Positions 1 through 10,363 of a stretch of DNA of 64,000 nt are shown one piece after another (within the stretch, counting starts at the first letter, position 1; the number at the start of each line of letters is the position of its first letter). Made by a program: the position numbers and the translations under genes. Source of the DNA: Cyanophora paradoxa (Eukaryota > Glaucocystophyceae > Cyanophorales > Cyanophoraceae); assembly GCA_004431415.1 (NCBI GenBank), contig QPMI01000038.1, positions 62,001 through 126,000 of the forward strand, written 5' to 3'. The notes below the pieces were generated by a model. It did no database searches and had not been told where the DNA came from. It saw nothing but the letters and a program-made list of their open reading frames with translations.

Positions 1-2940
1 GGGCACCGGAAGTACCCGGTTGTCTGCCCGGGCGTGCAGAAGCACGGACCCACGTGGTCCCCGTTGCCGCCCCGGGAGTTCGTCGCATCCCTGCTTGCGG
101 GGTATGTGAACAGCATGGCTGCCTGGGTGCTGGGGCACGAGCTGCCCGACCAGCCCCGGCCCGCGCCGACCAAGGGATTCAACCCCCAAATGCACATTGT
201 GGGGCCGACGGCCATATACGAGTTCATGTGGTCCACCTGCTACCGCGCCGACCCGGCCACTCGTTCCGCGGCCGAGGCAGCAGCTGGGGCCCATGCACGT
301 TCCGCTGACGGCGACGAGCTTTACGCCGTCCTGCAGCACCTCAAGAGCGGCCAGCTCGGCGAGTCGATTGACGAGACCGCAGCTCTCGTCATCGCCTCTC
401 AGCTCCCGCTGACAACGGCGTTCTGGCTCTCGATGCCAGACCTGCCGCGCCCCAACGCCACGCATACGTCCTGGCTGGACAACGCGGCAGACGCCAGCAA
501 GCGCCTCTCGGACGCCCTGCTGCAGATCTGGGGCCTGCCGGCGACGAAGCAGCTGCGCGCTGTTCTCGCCAAGTACGAGCAGGAGGACGAGCCCCTCCTC
601 TCCGTCCGCCGCCTTGAGCGCATCCTGCCCGCTCGGGTAGCGGCGCACGGCATGCGCCCGTACTGCCACGTCGAGCGCGATACGTGGGCCGCCAGGCACC
701 TCGTTGCTGGCGCGACGCTCGCGGGCCAGGAGCCCATCGCCTCGGCTCTCCTGAACTGGGTTCAGAAGATCAATGACGTCCTCTGGCCCATCTTCACGGG
801 CGTGAAGGCGAAGCGGATTATGGTCTCCGACCTCTATCCCGCCCCTGCCCTGGACACTGTCGCCCAGCAAGGCGCGGCGCCGTTCCCTGCGCCCCCCGAG
901 GCCAGCGACCTCGGCGACACGGTGGCGGCAATCACGCCGTTCCACTACCGGCTGCGCGCCGAGCTGCTCCAGAACTGGAACGGGTACACGGCAGAGGATC
1001 TGCCCCCGAGCTTGCGCGCCCAGCAGCAGGCCGACCACGCCGTGGCAGCGGCCGCCCCGGCGAAGCCTGCGGCATCGTCCTCTGCCTCGGGCACCACGGG
1101 CTCTGGCTCCCGCGAGCCCAGCCCTGCCCCCAAGCGCTCGGCCACGCCCTCGCCCTCGAGGAAGAAGAGCGAGCCAAAGCGCGAGCGCTCCCGCGACCGC
1201 CGCGGGCGCCGCCAGAGCCGCGAGGCCGCCGCTTCCCGCGAGCGCACCGAGTCGCCCCGGCAGGAGTCGTCGAGCTCGCCTGCCCCGACGCGCACGCAGC
1301 CGCCGGGCGCCACCGGCCAGCGCCGCGAGCGGCCGCGTATCCTGCAGGGCAGTCGCGTGACCGTTCGCGGCACCGTGCCCAGCGCCTCGTCTACGGGACC
1401 TGAGTCCCTCGACCTGGCCGACATGGACGACGCCGAATTCACTGCCTATGCCCGCCAGCATGGCCTTGAGTTCGAGCCGGACCCGGCCGAGGACACGCGC
1501 CAGCGCCTCCTCGCCGAGGCTGAGCGCCGCAGCAAGCGCGCCCGCGTTGCTGCCCAGTCCACCGCGGAATTGGCCCCCGCGCCGTTCCCGTACCCGTACC
1601 CGGCGTCGATGGGCCCGCCCCCGCCGCGCGTACCCGGCTGGGGATTGCCGCCGCCCCCACTCTTGCCGCAAATCGCCGGCCCGCACGGCTATTACTGGCC
1701 GCACGGCCTCATGTACCCGCCTGCGGGTCCCGCGGCCAGCTCGAGCTCCGGCCAGGCCCCGCCGGCCACGGACGAGAATGTGGGCAGTGCCCACTACCAG
1801 GCCGCCAAGAACTGGCGCGCGCGGCTGCGGCTCCTGCTCGAGCGCAATGCCCAGCCGGCCGTCTTGTCTGAAATGCTCGATGAGATTGCCACGGCCGCGG
1901 GCCATGATCTCACCGGCACCACCTTGCCGAGCGGCGCCTCTTGGGCGGCACGGAACGCCGCTGCGACGGTGTGGGCCGCAAATTACCCGGGCATGGAGCA
2001 GTTCGACCGCATTGAAGCTGAACTGCTGCGCCTCATTGGCCTCGCCCAGGAGGCCAAAGCCGAGGGCCGCTGCCGCCCCGCCCACCGCGCCATTCTCCGT
2101 ATCTACGGCGATGGTGACGATGAGGATGACTTCGCGACGCGCGCTGCACTGCAGCCGCGGGCCATCGCCGAGCGCGCCTTGGCCTCCGCCGCTGCCAGCA
2201 GCGAGCCGACGCCAGTCGTCGACGGAGCGGATCGCAAGTCCTCCGCCGCTCCGACGAGCCGCTCCGAGGGGCTCCACGCCCGCTCCAGCAAGCAGCGCGC
2301 CGCGCTGCACTTCCAGGCTCCTGAGCCTGACGAACTCGTGGGCTACGGCCCCGACCGCCCCACGGACCTCGCGGTCCCGGAGTCCCCGGATGGCGCGCCC
2401 GACGGCCGCCTGAACGCCCCGGTCCCGATCGCGAAAGTTATCGACGGGATCAACGGTCTCCCGCACGATTTCCGGCGCCTGCTCCTGCAGTGCCCGGGCT
2501 TCGTCTATGCCTTGCATGCCGACGGCACGCTCGGCGAGAGCACGCGCGTCAAATTCATTTTTGACACTGGCGCAATGGGAGACGTTGGCGAGAAAAAGCA
2601 CATGCCGCCCGGCACGCGCTACACGGGTGTGAAGGTCCTCCGGGCCTTCCTTCACCACGCCACGATCACGGCCGAGATTGCTCATGTCGTGCTGCGCTTC
2701 GGCGACGTGTACGTCTCGCGAGCGGTGTACGTCGTCCCTGACGGCTCGCTTGGCCCGAACGCCGACATGCTCCTGGGCATCGGCACGATCATGAGGATCG
2801 AGGGGCGGATTGACACCACCAGCTCGGGCTGGTGCCTGCACGCGCGCGACGCGCACTTCCGCCCCCACGTGATCCCTTTTCTGTGCCCGGACAATCAAAG
2901 GGGCCTCTCCTTGTCCGGGTGCTCCGCCCCGTCGTCCTAA
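1..2940 (+). CDS. Gag-protease polyprotein, 3' part (retroelement A)
   Basis: The frame is open from base 1, so the true start is upstream; the GTG at 34 is not a credible start. Three parts can be seen. The N-terminal part has no fold I recognise but aligns with the translated end of retroelement B (63,590-64,000), for example in the shared stretch REFVASLLAG. A long Ala/Pro/Ser/Arg-rich linker follows, with SR/ER-rich runs near 1,140-1,300, as in disordered nucleic-acid-binding Gag tails. The C-terminal part is a retropepsin: FIFDTGAMGDV (catalytic DTG) at about 2,562 and ADMLLGIG at about 2,761. Retropepsin matures Gag and Pol. The frame ends with TAA at 2,938, and the pol frame overlaps it by about 100 bases in the -1 phase, compatible with frameshift expression or an indel. 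Confidence 0.8.
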   Translation, partial: GHRKYPVVCPGVQKHGPTWSPLPPREFVASLLAGYVNSMAAWVLGHELPDQPRPAPTKGFNPQMHIVGPTAIYEFMWSTCYRADPATRSAAEAAAGAHARSADGDELYAVLQHLKSGQLGESIDETAALVIASQLPLTTAFWLSMPDLPRPNATHTSWLDNAADASKRLSDALLQIWGLPATKQLRAVLAKYEQEDEPLLSVRRLERILPARVAAHGMRPYCHVERDTWAARHLVAGATLAGQEPIASALLNWVQKINDVLWPIFTGVKAKRIMVSDLYPAPALDTVAQQGAAPFPAPPEASDLGDTVAAITPFHYRLRAELLQNWNGYTAEDLPPSLRAQQQADHAVAAAAPAKPAASSSASGTTGSGSREPSPAPKRSATPSPSRKKSEPKRERSRDRRGRRQSREAAASRERTESPRQESSSSPAPTRTQPPGATGQRRERPRILQGSRVTVRGTVPSASSTGPESLDLADMDDAEFTAYARQHGLEFEPDPAEDTRQRLLAEAERRSKRARVAAQSTAELAPAPFPYPYPASMGPPPPRVPGWGLPPPPLLPQIAGPHGYYWPHGLMYPPAGPAASSSSGQAPPATDENVGSAHYQAAKNWRARLRLLLERNAQPAVLSEMLDEIATAAGHDLTGTTLPSGASWAARNAAATVWAANYPGMEQFDRIEAELLRLIGLAQEAKAEGRCRPAHRAILRIYGDGDDEDDFATRAALQPRAIAERALASAAASSEPTPVVDGADRKSSAAPTSRSEGLHARSSKQRAALHFQAPEPDELVGYGPDRPTDLAVPESPDGAPDGRLNAPVPIAKVIDGINGLPHDFRRLLLQCPGFVYALHADGTLGESTRVKFIFDTGAMGDVGEKKHMPPGTRYTGVKVLRAFLHHATITAEIAHVVLRFGDVYVSRAVYVVPDGSLGPNADMLLGIGTIMRIEGRIDTTSSGWCLHARDAHFRPHVIPFLCPDNQRGLSLSGCSAPSS

Positions 2941-5900
2941 AGGACGCCCGCGAGTGGATGGTCCGCTGCGTGTTGGACGGCCCTGCGCCGCCAGCGGACC
3001 AGGCCCCGACGCTCGCCGTCGGGCCGGCGCCTGACTCCCTGTCAGCGCTCGGGGTACTCGCGCCCCACCAGTTGCACCGCCGGCCTGCCGAGGGCGGCAG
3101 CCTGCACGTGCGACTAGTAAATCCCGCCAATGAGCCCGTCCTGCTTCCCGCCGGGGCCATTGTAGCGGTGGCGGAGGCTAATAACCTGCCGCCCGGCGAC
3201 TTTGGGTTCGACCCGCCGCCCGACGACGCGTCGGCGCGCACCGTCGCCGACTCTTTCATTCGCACGCTGCGAGCCTTCTACCCTAAGCGAGGGCAAGGCT
3301 TCCGCGCGATGCGCCGCCGAGCCAATCGAACGGCTGCGGCTTACACGGCAGCTGAGGGCACCACGCCGCCCCAGCACCCTGCTCCAGGGCCTATTTTCGC
3401 GGCACCCGCCGCCCGGCAGTCCGAAGCGACTGTAGCCACCGAGCAGGAGCCTGCGCCGAGCGCGCCTCCCTTGTTCGTCCGCATGCTGCGCGACGACGGC
3501 GGTGAGGGCGAAGACGTCCCATTGTCACAATGGAGGGCCTCGCGCTTTGTGACGAGCCCGTGTCCTCGGACACCGACTCTGAGCGCGAGCGCGAGGACGG
3601 GTACCTTGGCTGGACCTCGCCAGAGGAGCGCGAGCGCACCAGGCCCGCCCGCCGCGCTGAACGCGCCGCACGCCGCCGCGCCCACGCGGCTCGCGCTGCA
3701 CGCCAGGGGGCTAACGCAGTCCCCACCAATCCCTCCGGGAATCAAATAAATCTCGCTGCCGAGGCAGCTGAGCCGCCGGCGCCCTCGCCGAGCGGGGCCG
3801 CTCGCCCGCCTGCACCGGCGCCAGCACCGCTGGAAGGCCCTGGCTGCTCTGTCCGGACAACGGAAGCGCCCGCGCCCTCCGTAGCCGAGTCCTCCGCCGC
3901 GCGCGGCAAGGACAAGGGCAAGGCGCCGCTGCGAGCCGCCCCTCCGGGCCCCGCGCCTGGCCCCTCCCACGGTGGCGCCCCGCGGGCACCGCCGGAAGCG
4001 ACGGGGACGTCGTCTTCCGAAGAGGAGGAGTGGAACCGTGCACGCGCGAAGATCCCGGAATGCGGCTCGCATCCGGCGATGAGCGCTACGGAACGCGCCG
4101 AGCTAGAGGCTCTGCTGAAGCGCTACTCGTGCGCGTTCGCCGACTCGGTCACGGCCACTGAGGGCACGGCCAATCTCCTCCATTACGAGCACGTGATCCG
4201 ATTGACCTCACGGCTGCCCGTCTTCACGCCCCCGCGGCGTGTAAGCCCGCACGCCGAGGCCTTCGCCCGTGACGAAATAAAGCGGCTCCTTGAGCTGGGC
4301 CTGATCCAGCCCTCGCAAGCCGCCTATGGCTCGCCGGTCGTGCTCGCTCCTAAGAAGGACGGCACCTGGCGGTTCTGCGTCGATTACCGACGCTTAAATG
4401 CGATCACCGAGCGCGACGTCTTTCCCTTGCCACGGATTGACGATCAGCTGGACCGCCTGCGGGGGTCCATGATCTTCTCGACCGTCGACGCGACGGCGGG
4501 ATTCTGGCAGCTGCCGCTGGACCCCGCGTCCCGGCAGTACACGGCCTTCGTAGTGCCCTGGGGCCACTACGAGTGGCGCGTGACCCCGTTCGGCGTGACC
4601 AACGGGCCGGCCGCCTTCTCGCGCGCCGTGACGGCCATCCTCGGCCCCCTGCTCACGACTTGCGTCACCGCGTATATCGACGATATCACGGTGTTCTCGC
4701 CAAGCGTGCCCAGCACCTGCTGGACCTCGAGGCCCTGTTCCGCGCTATCATGCCGGCGAACTTGCGCCTGAAGCCCTCCAAGTGCCGCTTCGGGGTGGCG
4801 GAGGTGGCCTTGCTCGGGCACCTCGTCTCGGCCGAAGGGATCCGCCAGGACCCCGCGAAGCTGGCGTTCATTCGCCAGTACCCGCCGCCTGCGAACGCTG
4901 ACCAATTGAGGTCGTTCCTGGCTTGGCTGGGTACTACCGGCGTTTCGTGAACGGGTTCGCCCGTGTCACCCACCCGCTGCAGCGCCTGCTGCTTCGGGAC
5001 GCCGCGTGGCAATGGACCGAGGTCCACCAAGCCGCCTTCGAGGCGCTGAAGGCCGCCCTGCTCGAGGATCTGGTACTTGGGTACCCGGATTTCGAGCGGC
5101 CCTTCATCCTGTCGACCGACGCGTCGACGTACGCCATCGGCGCGATCCTGTCGCAATCCGATGGCGGCTCGCCCGCCCGTGAGCGGCCCATCGCGTTCAT
5201 CAGTCGAACGCTGGCGCCCGCTGAGCGGAATTACACCGCCACCGAGCTCGAGTGCCTAGCGGTTGTATGGGCAATAAAGTACTGGCGGCACTTCCTCCTG
5301 GGAGGGCCCCAGTTCCTGGTCCGGACGGACCACCAGGCGCTCCAGTGGTTGCGCTCGCGCGAGGCGACCTCGGGAAGGCTGGGACGCTGGTCCCTCCTCC
5401 TGCAGTCCTACGACTTTGTCGTAGAGTACCGCGCGGGGCGCAACAACGGAGGGCCCGACGCCTGCTCGCGGCCCCACTGAACCACCCGGTTCTCGCGCCC
5501 GGCGGCGCCGACGGCAGTTCGGCCGCGCCCGACGCGCTGGCCGGCGCCACGGGGCACGGCGTGCCCCAGCCCGGCGACCTTGACGAGCCTCTGCCGCTGT
5601 TTGCAGTCGCTCACGCCGCCGAAGGCGCTGCGGAGGCCCGGGTAGCGGTGGAGGCCCCGCCGGGCCCCCGCCTGACCGAGCTCGCCGACGAGCCGGCCGA
5701 GGCCGCGCCGCCGGCCCCCGCGTCAGCGTCCGAGCCCGCCGAGGCCGCGGCGCCCGCGGCTCCGCCCAGCCGGGCGGAGATCCTCGTCGCGCGGCGACAG
5801 GCCCGCCTCCGGCGCCAGCTCGCCTTCGAGGGCGCTCCCGCCGCAAGGCGGGACGTCCAGCCCGCCCAGGGGCCGCGTCCGCGTCGGACGCGCGCGCCGC

Positions 5901-8390
5901 CTGAGGCTTTCCAGGAGGGCTCTGACGACGAGCCCGTCCCCTGCCCGCGCGCGCGCCCCGAGCCGCGTCGGCGCGCGCCGAGACTGAGCCCGCGGGGCCC
6001 CGGCGCCGCCCGAGCCTCGAGCTCCTGCCGCGGGGCAGGGAACGCCCTGCCAGCGGCGCCGGCGCTGCCGCAGGCCGGTCCGCCCACTCGGCGCGGCCAG
6101 AAGCCCACCACCTGGGCTGAGGTGCGCCAAGGGGTGGACGAGTGGCACCGCCTCGCCGTCGCGCAAGGCCTGCCCCGGCCCCGCGCTCTCCGAGCCCGCC
6201 GCCGGCGCCCGAGTCCGACCCGATGGAGCTGGGCTCCGATGGCGAGGCTGCGCCGCCTGTGCCCGAGCCTGAGGCCCCGCGCCAGGCGCAGGAGCCCGAG
6301 CTCGACGAGGACGGGTTCCCCGTGGCCCTCCTCGAGCACGTACGTCGTCGGTTCCCTCTAGGGCCGCGGCGCTACGAGGGGCCCGTCGCGCCCCTGCCGC
6401 GCGACCTGCGACCGCCTGAGGCCCGCGCCCGGGCAAGACGCCCCGCAAGGCGGACAACCCGCGCCACTGGCGCTGCGGCCCGCCGCTGTACCCTCACCAG
6501 GACGACCCTGATGAGGGGCCCGAGGCGGCGCCCGGCGGCGTCGTCCTCCGCGGCCGCGTCGACCGCCGCCGCGACGGCCGGCTCCTCTGAGCCGCCGGCC
6601 GCCTCCGAGGCGCCCTCAAGCGGCGACGCCGGCTCGAGTGGCGGCCCGGCCGCAGGCCTCGAGCGAGAGGTCCTCTCGTCCAGCGCTATCGCCCCCGGCC
6701 CTGAGCTGGGCGAGGTCCGAGACCGCCGCAAGCCGCGCTTGCTCGAGCTGGTCCAGGACACTTGGGATTGCGCTCCGCCGCCTTCCCTCGACGGGCCCTT
6801 GCCCGAGACCCTGCGGCACATGTTCCCTGCCCGGCGAGTCAGGCTGCTCGCCGCGCAGAAGGCGGACCCGCTGTGCCGCAAGCTGTTCTCCTGGCTAGAG
6901 AATGGCGTGAACGAGGCCCGCTGCACGCGCGCCTCTTGCCACACGGGCGACTGCTACCTCTGCAGTCAGGCCAAGGCGGCCTTCGTCGGATTCGCTGGGA
7001 AATTCGACGTGGACACCGACGGCGTGCTTGTCCGCCGCCCGGTCGCGCCTCACGGCCGCTTCGTGCCCGTCCTGCCTGAGTCCTGGCAGGACCGCGTCCT
7101 GTACGCGTACCACGATGGGTGGGCCACCGCGGCGCCTCGATCGTCGCCCGCCGGATCCTGCTGAGGTTCTGGTGGCCGGGCATGCTCGCGGCCGTAGCCC
7201 GCTACGTGCGGAGCTGCCCCTGCTGCCAGTTCGCCAAGGCTGTGAAGCCGCGGCGAACTGCGATCGCAGTCATCGAGGCCGAGGGCCGGAATGACTTGTG
7301 GCAGGTGGACGTGTTCCACCTCGACCCGACGCCGCGCGGCAACCGCTATTTGGTCGCCTGGGTGAACGCGTGGGACAAGTACACGCGGCTGTACCCAAAG
7401 GCCGACCTGGACGGCTGGTCCATGCTCGAGATGGGCCGAGACTTCGTCTCGAATGAGGGCGTGCCGCTGCGCCTCCTCATGGACAACGGGTCCAGCCTGA
7501 AGGGCGGCCCGTTCAACGAGTACTTCCGGAAGCTCGGGACTCGTTTCATTTACGCCGCGGCGTACCACCATTCGACGAATGGGCTGGTAGAGCGGCTGGG
7601 AGGCGTCGTGAAGACGCTGCTCCACGCGGCGTGCCGCGCCGAGCGCGAGCCGATGCACGAGTGGGACCAGCACGTGCACGAGGTGCAGCTGGCGCTCCGC
7701 ACGACCGTGCACGCGGCCACGGGCTACTCGCCCGCGCTCCTGCACCTGGGGCACGAGCTCACGCTGCCCGCGGACGTGCGCTTCGGGGTCGAAATGCTCG
7801 ACACCCTTAGCTACGCCGACTACGTCGCGACCGTAGTGCGCGCCGCGAAGAGCCGCGATGACGCGGTCCGCGAGCACCGCCGCTGGTACCGCCGCCAAAT
7901 GGTGCACCGGACGGGTGACCTGCCGGACCGTCGCCGCTTCGAAGTGGGCGACAAAGTCCTGTGCTGGCTGGGCGACCGTGACAAGGGGTTGTTTAACTCC
8001 TGGGTCGGCCCGTTCACCGTCATGGACGTGCACCCGGGCGGGTACACGTACGTCGTGCGTGGCCTGGCCCGGCCCTACGGCGCCGTGGGCGCTGTCCGCC
8101 AGAAGGCCCGCGACACCCGCGAGACGATCGTGCACATCGATTGCATGATCCCGTTCCGCATGCGCGATGCGAACGCGCCCGCGCGGCCGGCCCGAGGGCG
8201 GCCGCGGGCGGCGGGTGCACCGGGAGCCGCGGCCGCAGCGCCGGCGGCCCGGCGGGAGCAGCATGAGGAGCTGGCTCCGAGCCGCGTCCCGGCCCCACAG
8301 GAGGGCGAGGACAGAGAGCGGCCGCGCCTGCAACTGCGCAGCGCGAGAGTGATGAGCTGCCCGCGGAGGGTTGAGCTGAGAAGGGCCTAG
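2832..8390 (+). pseudogene. Pol: reverse transcriptase-RNase H-integrase, frameshifted
   Basis: Pol is spread over all three frames. After an acidic and Pro/Ala-rich leader, RT motifs lie at 4,290-4,690: KKDGTWRFCVDYRRLN, then the catalytic YIDD at 4,673-4,684. The frame changes near 4,690 and again near 4,930, where one G is missing from a G run before GYYRRFVN. RNase H spans about 5,115-5,470 (STDASTYAIG, TELECLAV, RTDHQAL) and ends at a TGA at 5,478. A low-complexity linker with further frame changes follows. Integrase starts with an HHCC zinc module (about 7,105-7,240, broken by another lost G near 7,125) and has a DDE core with Asp at 7,308 and 7,482 and Glu at 7,590, exactly 35 residues between the last two. 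The integrase frame is intact to 8,390. The element is presumably dead, or the indels are sequencing errors. Confidence 0.88.
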
Positions 8391-9230
8391 CGCCCGCCAC
8401 AATCACTAAAGTCCCGGGCTAGGAAGGAGAGCCAACGGGCGGCTGACTGCCTCGAGCTATGCTCGGCTCAGTGACGGGCGGAGGGCCCTACGAAGACCTG
8501 GCCGAGCTCCGGGCGCGACTTGCGCCGGCAGAGGAGTCGGAAGGTGGCTGAGGCGCCGGATTCTGCCCCGGGCCCAGTGACAGGGGATGAGCATTCCCCC
8601 TCCTTGGGATGCAAGACCTGGTGGGGTACCGGGGTGCGCCGAGCACCAACGGGGGTACACACAGGCGGTCGTGACGCCGGGTCCCGCCCCGGGTACGATG
8701 ACTGGGATGCACAATTCCCCATACAGGGCTCCACACCGGGACGCTCGGTGGTGGACCGCCTGGAGGGCCGCGTCCCTTAATGACGCGCGAGCACGGGTCG
8801 GGCAGGGTACCTCCCGCCGTACGATGGCGACGAGGGCACCTTGTGGGCGGCGTCTAGCCTTGCCCTGGAGTTACTAGCTCCACCGCCGTTGTGGGCTTCT
8901 CAGCCCCTAATCCGACGCCGTGGCGGACCGCGAGAGCGCGGCGCATGCCTGAGCAGTGGCGCTAGACGAGCTGCTTAGCCCTACGTTTTGGGACGGGCAT
9001 TGCGCTGGGGCTACTGGGCGCTGCCGCGAGCGTCACGCCCCGCGTTGCAATTGCTGTTGCAGCGTGCGCCTCTGCGGTTAACTTGCTGCGCGGCGAGGAC
9101 AGGGCCTCCTCGGCTTCCTCCCTTCCGATCCGCTCGCCTCGTGCGAGTTTCCTGGGCCGCCGGCCCGAAGTTGGACCTTGCCCCCTGGGCGCTCCACGCT
9201 GGAGTCGTGCCGGCACCTGCCGGGCGACAG

Positions 9231-9365
9231 TCTTTTCGATTCCCGGCAGTTGCCGGACATGGATGGGCTCGGCGTCTTTTCGATTCCCGGCAGTAGCCGG
9301 TGACGCCGAGCGTGAGTGGCTCGGAGCCTTTTTTCGATTCCCGGCAGTAGCCGGTAGCTCCGAGC
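9231..9365 (+). repeat. Three hairpin repeats with a conserved TTCGATTCCCGGCAG loop
   Basis: A motif reading TTTTCGATTCCCGGCAGT occurs at 9,233, 9,277 and 9,331, each followed by a small inner hairpin CCGGC-AGTW-GCCGG. The second copy is enclosed by a perfect 10-bp stem (9,267-9,276 with 9,302-9,311) and the third by a different perfect 9-bp stem (9,319-9,327 with 9,357-9,365). The first has no clear outer stem. Different stem sequences that still pair suggest selection on RNA shape. The loop resembles a tRNA T-arm and is nearly the reverse complement of the sequence just after the LTR of element B. Confidence 0.6.
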
Positions 9366-9484
9366 ATTTGTATATAGCGGCCGGGGTCGCGTTGTATAGA
9401 GAGCTTAGGCTCGATCAAATTCCCGGCTTCCCCGGCCCTCTTTCTGTTCGCCTTAGGGCGTAGACCCGCGCGGACGCGGGATCC

Positions 9485-9495
9485 GAGAGGAGGAG
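9485..9495 (+). promoter_or_regulatory. Polypurine tract
   Basis: GAGAGGAGGAG ends one base before the TGTCGC start of the LTR, the position where plus-strand DNA synthesis is primed in LTR elements. Confidence 0.75.
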
Positions 9496-9496
9496 T

Positions 9497-9779
9497 TGTC
9501 GCATCCGACATTATAGCGGATGCTCGTTTGTGAGCCGCTAGGGTTCTAGATGATGTGCGCAGCCTTCGTGCTGCTAGATCGACGGCGCCTAGGCTAGTTA
9601 GAGCGCCGCGGTCACTTGTATGCGTGTGTCGGGGTACGCCGTAGCTGGACGGGTACACCCTGAGTCTACCATCCCGGTGGCTAACACCAGCAGCACTCGC
9701 CAAACCCCGCCCTGCCGAGCTTGCACTCCGCACGGGCTTCCCGCGCGCACGATTAGACACACTAATCTCGCACGCGACA
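9497..9779 (+). repeat. 3' LTR of retroelement A
   Basis: 283 bp, starting TGTCGC and ending GCGACA, a perfect 6-bp terminal inverted repeat of the TG...CA type. It is matched over its whole length, with about 15 substitutions and no gaps, by the LTR at 56,544-56,826. It is preceded by the polypurine tract and followed at once by viral DNA. Confidence 0.92.
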
Positions 9780-10180
9780 AGCAGATCAATCACATATGTA
9801 TCAAGGGGTTGCCTAATTGGAATCATGGGATCTCTCTTTCGAGATAGAGTGGGTGCATTAATTTGGACAACCTCCTGTTTATCATACCATTCTCTCATCT
9901 TCTTGTAGTTCTCTTCTGGTAGTTCCTGTCTCATTGCTGTGAATCCCTTGTAGCCTGTCCTGGGATCATAGAACTTCTTAGCAATCTTTGACTCTTTTGG
10001 TGCTGTCTCAGCTGGGAGGGTCTCTGGGATTAATTGCCTGACCATCTCTGATCTTTTTAATATTCGACTGCTCTTCTCCTCCACTGGAACTGTGATAGGT
10101 AGGATATTCCCTCGATCTTCAATCGCTTCTTTTCTCACAATTCTTGGTGGTTGTCTCAATCCTATTTGTGTGGAAGGCAT
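9780..10180 (-). pseudogene. Unknown viral late gene, truncated by LTR
   Basis: Starts at the ATG at 10,180 (MPSTQIGLRQPPR...), chosen because a capsid-gene-type signal GAGATAAGGTAAAG lies directly before it. About 133 viral codons remain; the frame then runs into the LTR of retroelement A and continues far into its minus strand, which cannot be natural. The visible part is basic and Pro-rich with no membrane segment, signal peptide or motif I recognise. Its place downstream of the polymerase and its late-type leader suggest a virion protein, but this is inference. Virus 2 has no counterpart because its copy of this region was displaced by retroelement B. Confidence 0.6.
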
Positions 10181-10363
10181 CTTTACCTTATCTCTCATAT
10201 AATAAATGCAAGAGTCTGTGTGGAAAGAGAACACAATTCCAAACTATTTTGCAATCGAGCCCAATGACCCTGGATTAAGATGTATTTGGCTGCTGCATTT
10301 AATTCGCGGTTTATTACTTCTTGGAGAGCGAAACCAAAGAAAAAGAAAGATTAATGAAGTAGA

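Larger units (their letters stand above)
8391..9496 (+). other. 3' untranslated region of retroelement A
   Basis: About 1.1 kb between the integrase stop and the LTR. Short open frames here are not supported by any motif. The distal third holds hairpin repeats (9,231-9,365) and the polypurine tract. Such a long 3' leader before the LTR is more than Ty3-type elements usually have. Confidence 0.6.
1..9779 (+). mobile_element. Ty3/Gypsy-like LTR retrotransposon A, 3' part
   Basis: Order on the plus strand is gag, aspartic protease, reverse transcriptase, RNase H, integrase, a long 3' untranslated region, a purine tract and an LTR. Integrase after RNase H is the Ty3/Gypsy order, not the Copia order. 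The 5' end lies outside the window. The LTR end at 9,779 abuts AT-rich viral DNA directly, so the element inserted into virus 1; the duplicated target would start AGCAG at 9,780, but its partner is out of view. Pol carries several single-base frameshifts, so this copy looks inactive unless these are sequencing errors. Element B at the right edge has LTRs about 95% alike but a clearly more divergent internal region. Confidence 0.9.

Noticed and set aside
7050-8402. 450-codon minus-strand frame opposite integrase
   Set aside because: Shadow of a GC-rich integrase gene whose catalytic residues lie on the plus strand.
8520-8877. Short frames in the 3' UTR of retroelement A
   Set aside because: No motif, Pro/Arg/Gly bias expected from GC-rich DNA, no match to the known gene order of such elements.
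9011-9779. C-terminal two thirds of the 407-codon minus-strand frame 9,011-10,234
   Set aside because: This part is the antisense of the LTR and 3' UTR of retroelement A; only the part from 9,780 is viral.
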